Below, in pieces: positions 36,328 to 45,005 of a stretch of DNA of 57,452 nucleotides. Made by a program: the position numbers and the translations under genes. Each line of letters opens with the position of its first letter. Positions within the stretch are counted from its first letter, which is position 1. Below the pieces are notes generated by a model, which was not told the DNA's origin, did not search any database, and saw only the letters and a program-made list of their open reading frames with translations. Source of the stretch: Nocardioides sp. REDSEA-S33_B3 (GTDB taxonomy: Bacteria; Actinomycetota; Actinomycetes; Propionibacteriales; Nocardioidaceae); contig LUPK01000029.1 of NCBI GenBank assembly GCA_001627335.1, positions 1 to 57,452 of the forward strand, read 5' to 3'.

Positions 36328-37023
36328 ATGCGCCTGTCATCCACGCCACGCCGTCTGGCGTCCGCCTTCTTCGCCGGGTCCGTGCTCCTCGCGCTGCCCG
36401 CGTGCACCGGGTCCGAGCCCTCGGCCGCACCCGACCCGGCGGCGAGCCCGACCTCGCAGGTCCGCGAGCTGGTGCCGGGGGCACCCGGGGAGCCGGTCGC
36501 CACCGCGTCCGGGCCGATCGACGTCGAGGTCCCGGGCTGGAGCCACGCCGACCTGGCCTTCGTGCAGATGATGATCCCGCACCACCGTCAGGCGCTGGAG
36601 ATGGCGGCGCTGGCCCCCGAGCGGGCCTCGTCGGCCGAGGTGCTAGCGCTGGCGCGCCGCATCGACGCGGCGCAGGCGCCGGAGATCTGGCTGATGAGCC
36701 AGTGGCTGGCGGCCGAGGGGCTCGACGTGCCCGAGACCGGCGACGACCCCTCGGAGTGGGACCACGCCGCCCACGGCCACGCCGGGATGGCCGGGCTGCT
36801 GACGCCGGAGGAGATGGCCGCGCTCATCCGGGCGGAGGGCACGGAGTTCGACCGGCTCTTCCTTGAGGGGATGATCCGCCACCACGACGGGGCCGTGCAG
36901 ATGGCGACCGAGGGGATGCCGGAGTCGACGAACGCGCGCGTCCTGGAGCTGATGGAGGAGGTCGCGACCGGCCAGCTCGCCGAGATCGCCCGCATGGAGC
37001 GGCTGCTCGACCAGCTGGGCTAG
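36328..37023 (+). CDS. DUF305 lipoprotein (putative metal-binding four-helix protein)
   Basis: 231 residues. Lipobox LPAC (Cys26) after a short signal. A Pro/Ala/Ser linker comes next, then two DUF305 halves, each with a double His: MMIPHHRQALEMA (His85-86) and MIRHHDGAVQMA (His185-186), plus WDHAAHGHAGM between them. The paired His/Met pattern suggests copper or another metal, but DUF305 is not biochemically settled. Located outside the membrane. The stop is 4 bases from the end of the convergent MFS gene. Its divergent partner is the LVIVD protein. Confidence 0.88.
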   Translation: MRLSSTPRRLASAFFAGSVLLALPACTGSEPSAAPDPAASPTSQVRELVPGAPGEPVATASGPIDVEVPGWSHADLAFVQMMIPHHRQALEMAALAPERASSAEVLALARRIDAAQAPEIWLMSQWLAAEGLDVPETGDDPSEWDHAAHGHAGMAGLLTPEEMAALIRAEGTEFDRLFLEGMIRHHDGAVQMATEGMPESTNARVLELMEEVATGQLAEIARMERLLDQLG

Positions 37024-37027
37024 GGCA

Positions 37028-38380
37028 TCACGGCGAGGGCCGGTCCATCACCGCGGTGTCGGTGTCGATGAGCGACGGCGGCCCGACCGCGATCGCCTCC
37101 TCGGCGTCGGGCACCGAGGATCGAGCGTCCGCGAGCACGTCGGCCGGGACGCGCTCCTCCAGCCACCGTCGGGCGTACGTCGCGGCCGGGTGGATGGCCA
37201 CGGTGGCCAGCACGATGATGCCGGCGATCACCATCCATCCCCACGCGCTCCACGTGATCGCGAGGAAGGTGTACGCCGCCGGCGCCCAGACCCGCCCCAG
37301 GGTGCCGCTGAACTCGGCCGCGCCCTGGTACCTGCCTCGCTGCCGCGGGTCCATCAGATCGGCCTCGAAGGTCCAGCTCGCCGCCGACAGCTTCAGCTCG
37401 GCGCCGGTCAGGGTCACGTGCCCGAGCCAGATCAGCAGGATCGTCACCCAGCCGACCGTCTCGTGCGTCGCCATCGTGATGACGCAGGACACCACGATGA
37501 AGACGGACGACAGTCGCATCGCCCTCAGCGCCGTCGGCACGTCGGCCACTCCGCGTGCCGCGGCCATCGGCAGCACGATGCACATGACGGTGTTCGTGGC
37601 CAGCAGCAGCGCCACCAGCCATCGCGGGGCATCGGTCTCGCTGACCACCCACAGCGGGATCACCATGTGCAGCAGGACCTGGTTGGTCCAGGAGACGCCG
37701 AGCAGGAAGGTGGTGGCCATCCAGCCCGGGTTGCGCAGCGGACCGGGCCCGGGGACCTTGGCCTTGCGCTCCTCGGGGGTCTTGGAGTCGTGGGAGGCGT
37801 CGGGCAGCCGGGTGATCGCGGCGGCGTTGACGAGGAAGACCGACGCGGTGAACCACGGCAGCCCCTGCAGGAGCAGGTCGCCCGGCACCGCGAGGGCGAG
37901 CAGACCCACCGCGGCGCCGATGGTGAAGCCGGCGTTGAGCGCGGAGTACATGTAGGCACGCGACTGCACCCGCTCGCCCGGGGGGAGCACGTCGATCGTG
38001 TAGGCCCCGTGCGCCGCGCCCCCGAGCACACCGATGACCTCCATCGCGACCGCCATCGCGACGTAGGTCGAGAAGCCCTCGATGAAGGGCCACAGCGCGA
38101 ACATCGACGCCTGTCCCACGGCGCTGACCGCCCACATCCGGCGCGGTCCGAACCGGTCCACGAGCTTGCCCATCGGCAGCGCGGCCAGGAACGCCGCGAC
38201 CCCCGCGATGGTCAGCCCCAGCCCCACCTCAACCGGTCGCAGTCCGACGACGACGGTGAAGAACACCGCCGAGCCGGCGAGGAACGCGCCGTCGCCGAGG
38301 GCGAAGAGGAGCGACTGTCGAGCCAGCCTCCCGGCCAGTGGCGAGGGCGGGCGGGCGTGGCGGAGCAGAGCGGTGAACAT
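37028..38380 (-). CDS. MFS transporter
   Basis: 450 residues with about twelve hydrophobic segments. The MFS loop 2-3 signature appears as GKLVDRFGPRRMWAVSAVGQ and the second-half loop is less clear. AHGAYTIDVLPPGERVQSRAYMYSALNAGFTIGAAVG is a further MFS pattern. Cytoplasmic central loop around PDASHDSKTPEERKAKVPG. The C-terminal tail is about 45 residues. Substrate unknown. ATG start; GGAGGG is 16 bases upstream, too far to be sure. Divergent from the DUF2200 gene. Confidence 0.87.
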   Translation of the reverse strand: MFTALLRHARPPSPLAGRLARQSLLFALGDGAFLAGSAVFFTVVVGLRPVEVGLGLTIAGVAAFLAALPMGKLVDRFGPRRMWAVSAVGQASMFALWPFIEGFSTYVAMAVAMEVIGVLGGAAHGAYTIDVLPPGERVQSRAYMYSALNAGFTIGAAVGLLALAVPGDLLLQGLPWFTASVFLVNAAAITRLPDASHDSKTPEERKAKVPGPGPLRNPGWMATTFLLGVSWTNQVLLHMVIPLWVVSETDAPRWLVALLLATNTVMCIVLPMAAARGVADVPTALRAMRLSSVFIVVSCVITMATHETVGWVTILLIWLGHVTLTGAELKLSAASWTFEADLMDPRQRGRYQGAAEFSGTLGRVWAPAAYTFLAITWSAWGWMVIAGIIVLATVAIHPAATYARRWLEERVPADVLADARSSVPDAEEAIAVGPPSLIDTDTAVMDRPSP

Positions 38381-38428
38381 CGCCGCGGATTCTGTCCCTC
38401 CGGACCGACATCTGTCGCATCCATTACG

Positions 38429-38434
38429 TAGGGT
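38429..38434 (+). promoter_or_regulatory. Putative -10 box (TAGGGT) of the DUF2200 gene
   Basis: TAGGGT lies eight bases before the ATG at 38443. Confidence 0.4.
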
Positions 38435-38442
38435 CAGCAGCC

Positions 38443-38787
38443 ATGCACCGCCTCTACACGACCAGCGTCGCCTCGGTCTTCCCGCACTACGTCGCGAAGG
38501 TCGAGCGCAAGGGCCGGACCCGGGAGGAGCTGGACGCCGTGGTGACCTGGCTGACCGGCCTCTCCCCCGCGCAGGTGCAGCAGCACCTCGACGCCGGCAC
38601 GACCTTCGAGGACTTCTTCGACGCCGTCGAGCTCAACCCCGACGTCTCCCTCATCACCGGGTCCGTGTGCGGGGTGAAGGTCCAGGAGGTCGAGGACCCG
38701 CTGATGCGCCGCATCCGCTACCTCGACAAGCTCGTCGACGAGCTGGCCAAGGGTCGCCCGCTGGAGAAGGTGCTCCGCTCCTCCTGA
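38443..38787 (+). CDS. DUF2200 family protein
   Basis: 114 residues. The pattern MHRLYTTSVASVFPHYVAKV, KKGR-like ERKGRTREELDAVVTWLTG, TFEDFFDA, LITGSVCGVKVQEVEDPLMRRIRYLDKLVDELAKG and KVLR is the DUF2200 family over its full length. Cytosolic and small; the function is unknown. Start fixed by the family N-terminus. It is followed by an unrelated hypothetical gene in the same direction. Confidence 0.92.
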   Translation: MHRLYTTSVASVFPHYVAKVERKGRTREELDAVVTWLTGLSPAQVQQHLDAGTTFEDFFDAVELNPDVSLITGSVCGVKVQEVEDPLMRRIRYLDKLVDELAKGRPLEKVLRSS

Positions 38788-38843
38788 CGCCGTCCACCCG
38801 ACCGCGGCGTTTCACACCCTCCACCACGGGACAGGTATCGCTC

Positions 38844-39488
38844 ATGTGGAACCCCATCCGCCGGCGCCGTGAGCGGCGCGAGGCCCACCTGCTCGAGCGG
38901 CAGGCGTTCCGGGCTGCGAAGCGCCTGGCGCGCGAGGACCTGATGGTCCTCGGCGAGGACGTCGCCGGCCTGGCACTGCCGCCCGAGGCCTCCCAGGAGG
39001 TCCGCGAGCACCACCGGTTCGCCCTGGAGGGCTACGACCGGGCGCGCGGGATGCTCGACGCCGCGGACAGCACCGACGACGTCGACCGCCTCGACGAGGT
39101 GCTCCAGCTGGCGCGCTGGGAGCTCGCCGCGGTCCGGGCCCTGGAGGCCGGCGAGCCGTTGCCCCCGCGACGCGGACCGTGCTTCTTCAACCCCCAGCAC
39201 GGGCCCGCGGTGGCCCGTCTCGACTGGGCTCCCCCGCACGGCAGCAGTCGCAGGGTGGAGGTGTGCCGGGGGTGCGAGCTGCGCGTCGAGACCGGTGCTG
39301 ACCCCGCCCATCGCGAGGTGCGGGTCGGGGACCGCTACGTCCCGTGGTGGCAGGCACCGTCGGCCGCCCACTTCACGAGCATGCCGCTCGCGGAGTCCGT
39401 CGAGCACGGCCCGCTGGTCACCGCAGCGCTCACCGAGGCCCGCATCCACGCCTCGTTGGCCGGCATCTCGATCACGGTCAGGGGCTGA
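38844..39488 (+). CDS. Hypothetical protein with basic N-terminus and Cys-containing C-terminal domain
   Basis: 214 residues. The N-terminus MWNPIRRRRERREAHLLER is very basic and helical. Residues ~30-105 are probably helical (EASQEVREHHRFALEGYDRA, LARWELAAVRALEAGE). Residues ~110-160 hold CFFNPQHGPAVARLDWAPP, VEVCRGCELRVETG and VPWWQAP, with three Cys and several Trp. I recall similar 'CFF.P.HGP' domains in actinobacterial membrane-associated proteins but do not know their job. No signal peptide. Start ATG without an obvious strong ribosome-binding site. Confidence 0.7.
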   Translation: MWNPIRRRRERREAHLLERQAFRAAKRLAREDLMVLGEDVAGLALPPEASQEVREHHRFALEGYDRARGMLDAADSTDDVDRLDEVLQLARWELAAVRALEAGEPLPPRRGPCFFNPQHGPAVARLDWAPPHGSSRRVEVCRGCELRVETGADPAHREVRVGDRYVPWWQAPSAAHFTSMPLAESVEHGPLVTAALTEARIHASLAGISITVRG

Positions 39489-39525
39489 CCGCCCCAGCCC
39501 GGCTCAGACCCGGCCCGGACACGGC

Positions 39526-40920
39526 TCAGACCCGGTGCAGCCTCCGGGCCGCCTCGGCGATCGACCCGCTCATCGACGGGTAGACCGTGAACGCCTGGGC
39601 CAGCTGGTCGGCGGTCAGTGACTCCGCCACCGCGATCGAGACGGGGTGGATCAGCTCGGAGGCCCGCGGCCCCACGACGACTCCGCCGACGACGATGCCG
39701 GTGCCGGGACGGATGAAGAGCTTCACGAAGCCGTCGCGGACGCCCTGCATCTTGGCCCGCGGGTTGCCCGACAGCGGCAGCATGACGACCTCGGCCTGGA
39801 TCTCCCCGGAGTCGACGGCCTGCTGCGACCAGCCCACCGTCGCGATCTCCGGGGCGGTGAAGACGTTGGAGGAGACCTTCTTCAGGTCCAGCGGGTGCAC
39901 GGTGTCGCCGAGCAGGTGCCACATCGCGATCCGGCCCTGCATCGCGGCCACCGAGGCGAGCATCAGCACGCCCGTGCAGTCGCCGGCGGCGTACACGCCC
40001 CGCGCCGAGGTGCGCGAGACCCGGTCGACCCAGACGAACCCGCCGTCCTTGAGCTGGACGCCGGCCTCCTCCAGGCCCATGTCGGCGGTGTTGGGGACCG
40101 ACCCGAGCGCCAGGATGCAGTGCGAGGCCTGCACCTCGCGGCCGTCGGTCAGGGCCACGGTGACGACGTCCCCGTCGCGGGTCACCGACTCCATGCGCGA
40201 CTTCGACAGCACGTTCATGCCGCGGCGTTTGGAGACCTCCTCGAGCACGAGCGAGGCGTCGGCGTCCTCCCCGGGCAGCACCCGGTCACGGGAGGAGACG
40301 AGGGTGACGGGGATGCCGAGCGCCTGGTACGCCGAGGCGAACTCGGCCCCGGTGACGCCCGACCCCACGACGACCAGCGACTCGGGCCGCTCGTCGAGGT
40401 CGTAGACCTGCTCCCACGTCAGGATGCGCTCGCCGTCGGGCTGGGCGCTGGGCAGCGTGCGGGGCGCGGCACCGGTCGCGACGAGGACGGCGTCGGCCTC
40501 CAGCGTCGTCTCCGAACCGTCGGCGGCCGTGGCCACCACGCGGCCGGGGCCGTCGAGACGGCCCCGCCCCTGGACGACCTGCACGCCGTCGCGGTCGATG
40601 CGGCGGGCGATGTCGCGGGACTGGTCGGCCGCCAGCGCCTTCACGCGGGTGTTGACCCGCGCGAGGTCGACGGCGATGCCGGACGCGGCGTCACCCTCCT
40701 TGTCGCGCATGGTGATCCCGAGCTCGCCGGCCTCGGCGACCTCGGTCATCACCTCGGCGGTGGCGATGAGGGTCTTGCTGGGCACGCAGTCGGTCAGCAC
40801 CGCCGAGCCACCGAGGCCGTCGGTGTCGACGATGGTCACCTCGGCGCCCAGCTGGGCGGCGACATGGGCTGCTTCGTAGCCGCCGGGGCCTCCCCCGACG
40901 ATGACGACGCGGTCGGTCAT
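39526..40920 (-). CDS. lpdA: NAD(P)H-quinone dehydrogenase, LpdA type (flavoprotein disulfide reductase family)
   Basis: 464 residues. FAD-binding VVIVGGGPGGYEAAHVAAQLG, second dinucleotide site LVVVGSGVTGAEFASAYQALG, and GVYAAGDCTG. In the usual redox site CxxxxC the first Cys is replaced: GGSAVLTDCVPSKTL has Ala. This is the pattern of mycobacterial LpdA (Rv3303c), which reduces quinones rather than lipoamide. The C-terminal dimer domain is present. A GGAGGGG six bases before the ATG is one of the best ribosome-binding sites here. It lies 37 bases downstream of the true lipoamide dehydrogenase gene, on the same strand. Confidence 0.9.
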   Translation of the reverse strand: MTDRVVIVGGGPGGYEAAHVAAQLGAEVTIVDTDGLGGSAVLTDCVPSKTLIATAEVMTEVAEAGELGITMRDKEGDAASGIAVDLARVNTRVKALAADQSRDIARRIDRDGVQVVQGRGRLDGPGRVVATAADGSETTLEADAVLVATGAAPRTLPSAQPDGERILTWEQVYDLDERPESLVVVGSGVTGAEFASAYQALGIPVTLVSSRDRVLPGEDADASLVLEEVSKRRGMNVLSKSRMESVTRDGDVVTVALTDGREVQASHCILALGSVPNTADMGLEEAGVQLKDGGFVWVDRVSRTSARGVYAAGDCTGVLMLASVAAMQGRIAMWHLLGDTVHPLDLKKVSSNVFTAPEIATVGWSQQAVDSGEIQAEVVMLPLSGNPRAKMQGVRDGFVKLFIRPGTGIVVGGVVVGPRASELIHPVSIAVAESLTADQLAQAFTVYPSMSGSIAEAARRLHRV

Positions 40921-40957
40921 GCGGCTCCCCTCCGGGTCAGCTGGTGGTCGATGTGGC

Positions 40958-42358
40958 TCAGAAGTTGATCATGTGGCCGGTGATGCCGTGCACCGCTTCC
41001 TTCACGGCCTCCGACAGCGTCGGGTGGGCGAAGACGTTGCGCGCGACCTCGTCGGCGGTGAGGTCCCACTTCTGCGCCAGCGTCAGCACCGGCAGCTGCT
41101 CGGTGACGTCGGGGCCGATCATGGCCGCGCCGATGATCTCGTTGTGCTCGGCGTCGGCGATCACCTTCACGAACCCGATGGCCTCGCCGAGGCCCTGGGC
41201 CTTGCCGTTGGCCGAGAACGGGAAGGTCGCGGTCTTGACGTCGTAGCCCTTCTCCTTGGCCTGCGCCTCGGAGTAGCCGAAGGAGCCGATCTGCGGCTGG
41301 CAGTAGGTGGCGCGCGGGACGAAGTCGTACTCGACCGGCATGGTCTCGGCGCCGGCGAGGGTCTCGGCGGCCACGATGCCCATCGCCTCGGCGACGTGGG
41401 CCAGCATGAGCTTCCCGGTGACGTCGCCGATCGCGTAGACGTGCTCGACGTTGGTGCGGCAGAACTCGTCGATCTCGATGGCACCGCGATCGGAGACCGC
41501 GACTCCGGCGGCCTCGAGCCCGTAGCCGTCCAGGCGGGGCGCGAAGCCGAAGGCGGCGAGGAACTTGTCGGCCTCGAGCACCTGGCTCTCGCCGCCGTCG
41601 GCGGGGCTGACGGTGACCTTGACGCCCGAGCCGGTGTCCTCGACCTTCTCCACCTTCGTGGAGGTCATGATCTTCACGCCGAGCTTCTTGTAGTGCTTGG
41701 CGAGCTCCTTGGACACGTCCGCGTCCTCGGTGGGGACGATGCGGTCGAGGAACTCCACGATCGTGACGTCGACGCCGAAGTTCTTCATCACGTAGGCGAA
41801 CTCGACACCGATCGCACCGGAGCCGCCGATGATCATCGAGGAGGGCAGGTCGGAGTCGAGGATCTGCTCCTCGTAGGTCACGACGTTCTCGCTCAGCTCC
41901 AGGCCGGGCAGCAGCCGGACCTTCGCGCCGGTGGCGATGATCAGGTCGTCGCAGGTGTAGGAGGTGGTCCCACCGTCCTTGTCCTTGACGTCGATCGAGG
42001 TCGGGCCGGTGAGGGTGCCCCAGCCGTCGATCTCGGTGATCTTGTTCTTCTTCATCAGGAAGTGGACGCCCTTGACGATCCCCTCGCTGACCTTGCGGCT
42101 GCGCGCGTGGGTGGGGCCGAAGGACATCGTGGCGTCGCCCTCGATGCCGTACTTGGCCTTGTCGTGGGTCAGGACGTGGGCGAGCTCGGCGTTCTTCAGC
42201 AGCGCCTTGGAGGGGATGCAGCCGACGTTGAGGCACACACCGCCCCAGTACTTCTCCTCCACGACGGCGACGGTCTTGCCGAGCTGCGCCGCGCGGATGG
42301 CGGCCACGTAGCCGCCGGGGCCTGCACCGAGAACGAGGACATCGAAGTGGGTCGTCAC
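40958..42358 (-). CDS. lpd: Dihydrolipoyl dehydrogenase
   Basis: 466 residues. FAD-binding [23 protein letters not shown], intact redox site [19 protein letters not shown] site [30 protein letters not shown] and the C-terminal His-Glu pair region ([15 protein letters not shown]). It reoxidises lipoamide in 2-oxoacid dehydrogenase complexes. GTG at 42358 is chosen because TAGGGT lies seven bases upstream; a GTG three codons earlier is possible. The next gene encodes the paralogue without the first Cys. Confidence 0.95.
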   Translation of the reverse strand: MTTHFDVLVLGAGPGGYVAAIRAAQLGKTVAVVEEKYWGGVCLNVGCIPSKALLKNAELAHVLTHDKAKYGIEGDATMSFGPTHARSRKVSEGIVKGVHFLMKKNKITEIDGWGTLTGPTSIDVKDKDGGTTSYTCDDLIIATGAKVRLLPGLELSENVVTYEEQILDSDLPSSMIIGGSGAIGVEFAYVMKNFGVDVTIVEFLDRIVPTEDADVSKELAKHYKKLGVKIMTSTKVEKVEDTGSGVKVTVSPADGGESQVLEADKFLAAFGFAPRLDGYGLEAAGVAVSDRGAIEIDEFCRTNVEHVYAIGDVTGKLMLAHVAEAMGIVAAETLAGAETMPVEYDFVPRATYCQPQIGSFGYSEAQAKEKGYDVKTATFPFSANGKAQGLGEAIGFVKVIADAEHNEIIGAAMIGPDVTEQLPVLTLAQKWDLTADEVARNVFAHPTLSEAVKEAVHGITGHMINF

Positions 42359-42365
42359 GAGGTCC

Positions 42366-42371
42366 ACCCTA
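42366..42371 (-). promoter_or_regulatory. Putative -10 box (TAGGGT) of lpd
   Basis: Seven bases before the lpd GTG. With the box at 42391-42396 on the other strand it forms a compact divergent pair inside a 46-base gap. Confidence 0.5.
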
Positions 42372-42390
42372 GTCCCGGACGCACGAGCGT

Positions 42391-42396
42391 TAGCCT
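42391..42396 (+). promoter_or_regulatory. Putative -10 box (TAGCCT) of the gamma-glutamylcyclotransferase gene
   Basis: Eight bases before the GTG at 42405. Confidence 0.4.
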
Positions 42397-42404
42397 TCGG
42401 TGTC

Positions 42405-42857
42405 GTGACGCTCTACGCCGCCTACGGGACCAACCTCGATCCCGCCCGGATGAGCGAGCGCTGCCCGCACTCGCCGCTGCGCACGACGGGCTGGCTGGAG
42501 GGCTGGCGACTGACGTTCGGTGGTGAGGAGCACGGGTGGGACGGCGCCCTGCCGACCATCGTCCAGGACGCCTTCGAGCAGGTCTTCGTGGCGATCTACG
42601 ACGTGACCCGTGAGGACGAGACGGCCCTGGACGGCTGGGAGTCCGCCGACAGCGGGCTCTACCGCAAGACCAAGGTGCGGGTCTCCACGCTGACCGGTGA
42701 GGTCGTGGCCTGGGCCTACGTCCTCGACGCCTACGAGGGCGGGCTGCCCTCCGCCCTGCACCTGGGTGTGCTGGCCGACGCCGCCGAGGCCGCCGACGCG
42801 CCCGACGACTACGTCGCCGCCCTGCGACGGCGCCCCTGCCGCTCGACGGGTCTGTGA
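42405..42857 (+). CDS. Gamma-glutamylcyclotransferase-like protein
   Basis: 150 residues. The N-terminal [14 protein letters not shown] matches the YGSNL substrate loop of the GGCT/AIG2-like fold. [23 protein letters not shown] carries the region of the catalytic Glu, and [11 protein letters not shown] follows. It may convert gamma-glutamyl amines or peptides to 5-oxoproline; the substrate is not certain. GTG start. Divergent from lpd, and 42 bases before the purine nucleoside phosphorylase gene. Confidence 0.85.
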   Translation: MTLYAAYGTNLDPARMSERCPHSPLRTTGWLEGWRLTFGGEEHGWDGALPTIVQDAFEQVFVAIYDVTREDETALDGWESADSGLYRKTKVRVSTLTGEVVAWAYVLDAYEGGLPSALHLGVLADAAEAADAPDDYVAALRRRPCRSTGL

Positions 42858-42885
42858 GTCGGTCCCTCCACGGGACCGGAGGGCG

Positions 42886-42891
42886 TATCCT
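42886..42891 (+). promoter_or_regulatory. Putative -10 box (TATCCT) of the PNP gene
   Basis: Eight bases before the GTG at 42900. Confidence 0.4.
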
Positions 42892-42899
42892 CACCGCTC

Positions 42900-43703
42900 G
42901 TGACTGACGAGCCGACGCCCTACACCCGCGCCGACGACGCTGCCGCCCGCCTCGCGGAGCTGACGGGGGTCGAGCGCCACGACGTCGCGCTGGTCCTCGG
43001 GTCCGGCTGGCTCCCGGCCGTGGACGCCCTCGGTGAGGCGACCGCCGAGATCGACACCACCGACCTGCCCGGCTTCTCGGCCGCGGCCGTCGCCGGGCAC
43101 AGCGGCAAGATCCGCTCGGTGCGCGCCGGCGACCGCCAGCTGCTGGTCTTCCTCTCCCGCACCCACTACTACGAGGGCAAGGGCGTGGAGGCCGTCGTGC
43201 ACGGCGTGCGCACGGCCGCCGCCGCCGGTTGCCGGGCGATCGTGCTGACCAACGGCTGCGGTGGCCTCAAGGAGTCCTGGACCCCCGGCACCCCGGTCCT
43301 GATCAGCGACCACATCAACCTCACCGGCCGCTCCCCGATCGTGGGTGCCCGCTTCGTCGACCTCACCGACCTCTACTCCGCGCGGCTGCGCGCGATGTGC
43401 CGCGAGGTCGAGCCGTCCCTCGACGAGGGCGTCTACGTCCAGTTCCCCGGACCGCACTACGAGACGCCGGCCGAGGTCCGGATGGCCGGTGTCCTCGGTG
43501 GCCACCTGGTGGGCATGAGCACCACGCTCGAGGCCATCGCGGCCCGGGAGGCGGGCATGGAGGTGCTGGGCATCAGCCTGGTCACCAACCTGGCGGCCGG
43601 CATCAGCGACCAGCCGCTGGACCACTCCGAGGTGATCGAGGCCGGTCGCGCGGCCGCCTCGCGCATGGGCGACCTCCTCAGCCGCGTCGTCCCCCGGATC
43701 TGA
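42900..43703 (+). CDS. Purine nucleoside phosphorylase (trimeric class)
   Basis: 267 residues. Phosphorolysis of purine (deoxy)ribonucleosides. Motifs of the trimeric, mammalian/mycobacterial class: VALVLGSGWLP, AGHSGKI, FLSRTHYYEGKGVEAVVHG, TNGCGGLKESW, YVQFPGPHYETPAEVRM and VGMSTTLEAIAAREAGMEVLGISLVTNLAAG. The active-site Glu, Asn and His positions are all covered. The start is a GTG with TATCCT eight bases upstream. The following TetR gene begins 12 bases after the stop, so the two may be one operon. Confidence 0.95.
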   Translation: MTDEPTPYTRADDAAARLAELTGVERHDVALVLGSGWLPAVDALGEATAEIDTTDLPGFSAAAVAGHSGKIRSVRAGDRQLLVFLSRTHYYEGKGVEAVVHGVRTAAAAGCRAIVLTNGCGGLKESWTPGTPVLISDHINLTGRSPIVGARFVDLTDLYSARLRAMCREVEPSLDEGVYVQFPGPHYETPAEVRMAGVLGGHLVGMSTTLEAIAAREAGMEVLGISLVTNLAAGISDQPLDHSEVIEAGRAAASRMGDLLSRVVPRI

Positions 43704-43715
43704 CAGGAGCCCACC

Positions 43716-44432
43716 GTGACCGCACCCTCCTCCCCGGACACACCCGCTGACGGTCCCGCCACCGGTCCCTCCACCGGTCCCTCCGCCGGTCCTGCCTCGA
43801 GCGGCGCCGAGACCCGCGAGCGGCTCCTGGTCGCGGCCACGCGGGCCTTCGCCGAGCACGGCGTCGCCAACGCCTCGCTGCTCGACATCACCCGCCAGGC
43901 CGGCCAGCGCAACCGGGGCGCGGTCCACTACCACTTCGGCTCGCGCGAGGGACTGCTCGCCGCGGTGCTCGAGCAGCACGCCGACTTCCTGGCCGAGCGC
44001 GAGCACCGCCTGCACCAGGCGGCGCTGGAGCGCCCCGCCGACGACCTCCCCGCGGCCCTGGAGGCGCTGGTGCGACCGGCGACCGAGCTCTCGGAGACCG
44101 GGTGGAGCGGCCGCTGCTACCTGGTGGTCGTCGCCGACCTGATCGCCGACGAGCAGCACGACAAGGACGCCGACGTCCGGGCCGCGCTCGAGCGCACCGG
44201 CGGCGTCCCTGTCTACGAGCTCATCTCCGCGCGGATGCCCGAGATGCCCGAGGAGGTCCGGGCCGAGCGCCTGGCACTGTTGACCTCCTTCGTCCTGCGG
44301 GCCATCGGCGATCGTGCCCGGGCCGAGGAGCGCGGCTCGACGCAGCGCCTGGGGCTGGACACCGAGACCTTCGTGCGCAACCTCGTCTTCATGGCCACCG
44401 GCATGCTCCGCGCCGACCTGCCCCGGACCTGA
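43716..44432 (+). CDS. TetR family transcriptional regulator 1
   Basis: 238 residues. A Gly/Pro/Ser/Ala-rich N-terminal tail of ~28 residues (GPATGPSTGPSAGP) precedes the TetR helix-turn-helix: ETRERLLVAATRAFAEHGVANASLLDITRQAGQRNRGAVHYHFGSREGLLAAVLEQH. The C-terminal ligand domain is helical and not assignable. GTG start with AGGAG. It lies between the PNP gene and a second TetR gene. Either TetR could act on the nested palindrome at 53786-53818, but nothing in the sequence proves this. Confidence 0.9.
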   Translation: MTAPSSPDTPADGPATGPSTGPSAGPASSGAETRERLLVAATRAFAEHGVANASLLDITRQAGQRNRGAVHYHFGSREGLLAAVLEQHADFLAEREHRLHQAALERPADDLPAALEALVRPATELSETGWSGRCYLVVVADLIADEQHDKDADVRAALERTGGVPVYELISARMPEMPEEVRAERLALLTSFVLRAIGDRARAEERGSTQRLGLDTETFVRNLVFMATGMLRADLPRT

Positions 44433-44441
44433 CGTAGCCCC

Positions 44442-45005
44442 GTGCCCAGGATCACCGGCGGGTCGCTCGCCGAGCACCGCGCACAGATCCACCAGCGCGT
44501 CTTCGCCGCCTTCGCCGACCTGCTGGCCGAGCGCAGCTTCGACGCGATCACGATGGCGCAGATCGCGGCCGGCGCCGAGGTCGGCCGCACCACGATCTAC
44601 CACCACTTCCCCGACAAGGAATCGGTGGTGGTCGCCTTCGCCACCCATGAGACCTCGCGCTACCTCCAGCGTCTCGAGGAGGTTCTGGCCCAGGCCCCCG
44701 ACCCGGCCGCGCGGCTGCGCGCCTACGTGCACCACCACCTGGCGTCCGGCGAGGAGTTCCACCTCGGCCTGGGCCCACGGCTGTACGGCGTGCTCCCGGC
44801 CGAGTCGCGCGAGGCCATCCGCGAGCACGTCGTCGCGGTCGAGGAGGTGCTGCGCGAGGTGCTGGACGACGGCCAGCGCGCCGGTCTCTTCACCGTCGAC
44901 GACCTCGACGCGACGCTCGCGCTCATCCACGCCTGCCTCGCTCCCCGGGGACTCGCCCCGGAGAGCGTGGCGACGTTCGTGCTGCGAGCGGTCAGCGCAC
45001 CTTGA
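44442..45005 (+). CDS. TetR family transcriptional regulator 2
   Basis: 187 residues. Helix-turn-helix: AEHRAQIHQRVFAAFADLLAERSFDAITMAQIAAGAEVGRTTIYHHFPDKESVV. The C-terminal domain is typical in length (LRAYVHHHLASGEEFHLGLGPRLYGVLP...). GTG start. It ends convergently inside the last 14 bases of the surface-protein operon of the heme locus. Being at the 3' end of that operon it is a reasonable candidate regulator, but only by position. Confidence 0.9.
   Translation: MPRITGGSLAEHRAQIHQRVFAAFADLLAERSFDAITMAQIAAGAEVGRTTIYHHFPDKESVVVAFATHETSRYLQRLEEVLAQAPDPAARLRAYVHHHLASGEEFHLGLGPRLYGVLPAESREAIREHVVAVEEVLREVLDDGQRAGLFTVDDLDATLALIHACLAPRGLAPESVATFVLRAVSAP

Noticed and set aside
33411..36866. Open frame of ~1151 codons on the plus strand
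   Set aside because: Antisense to the SpoIID-like and LVIVD genes; low-complexity translation.
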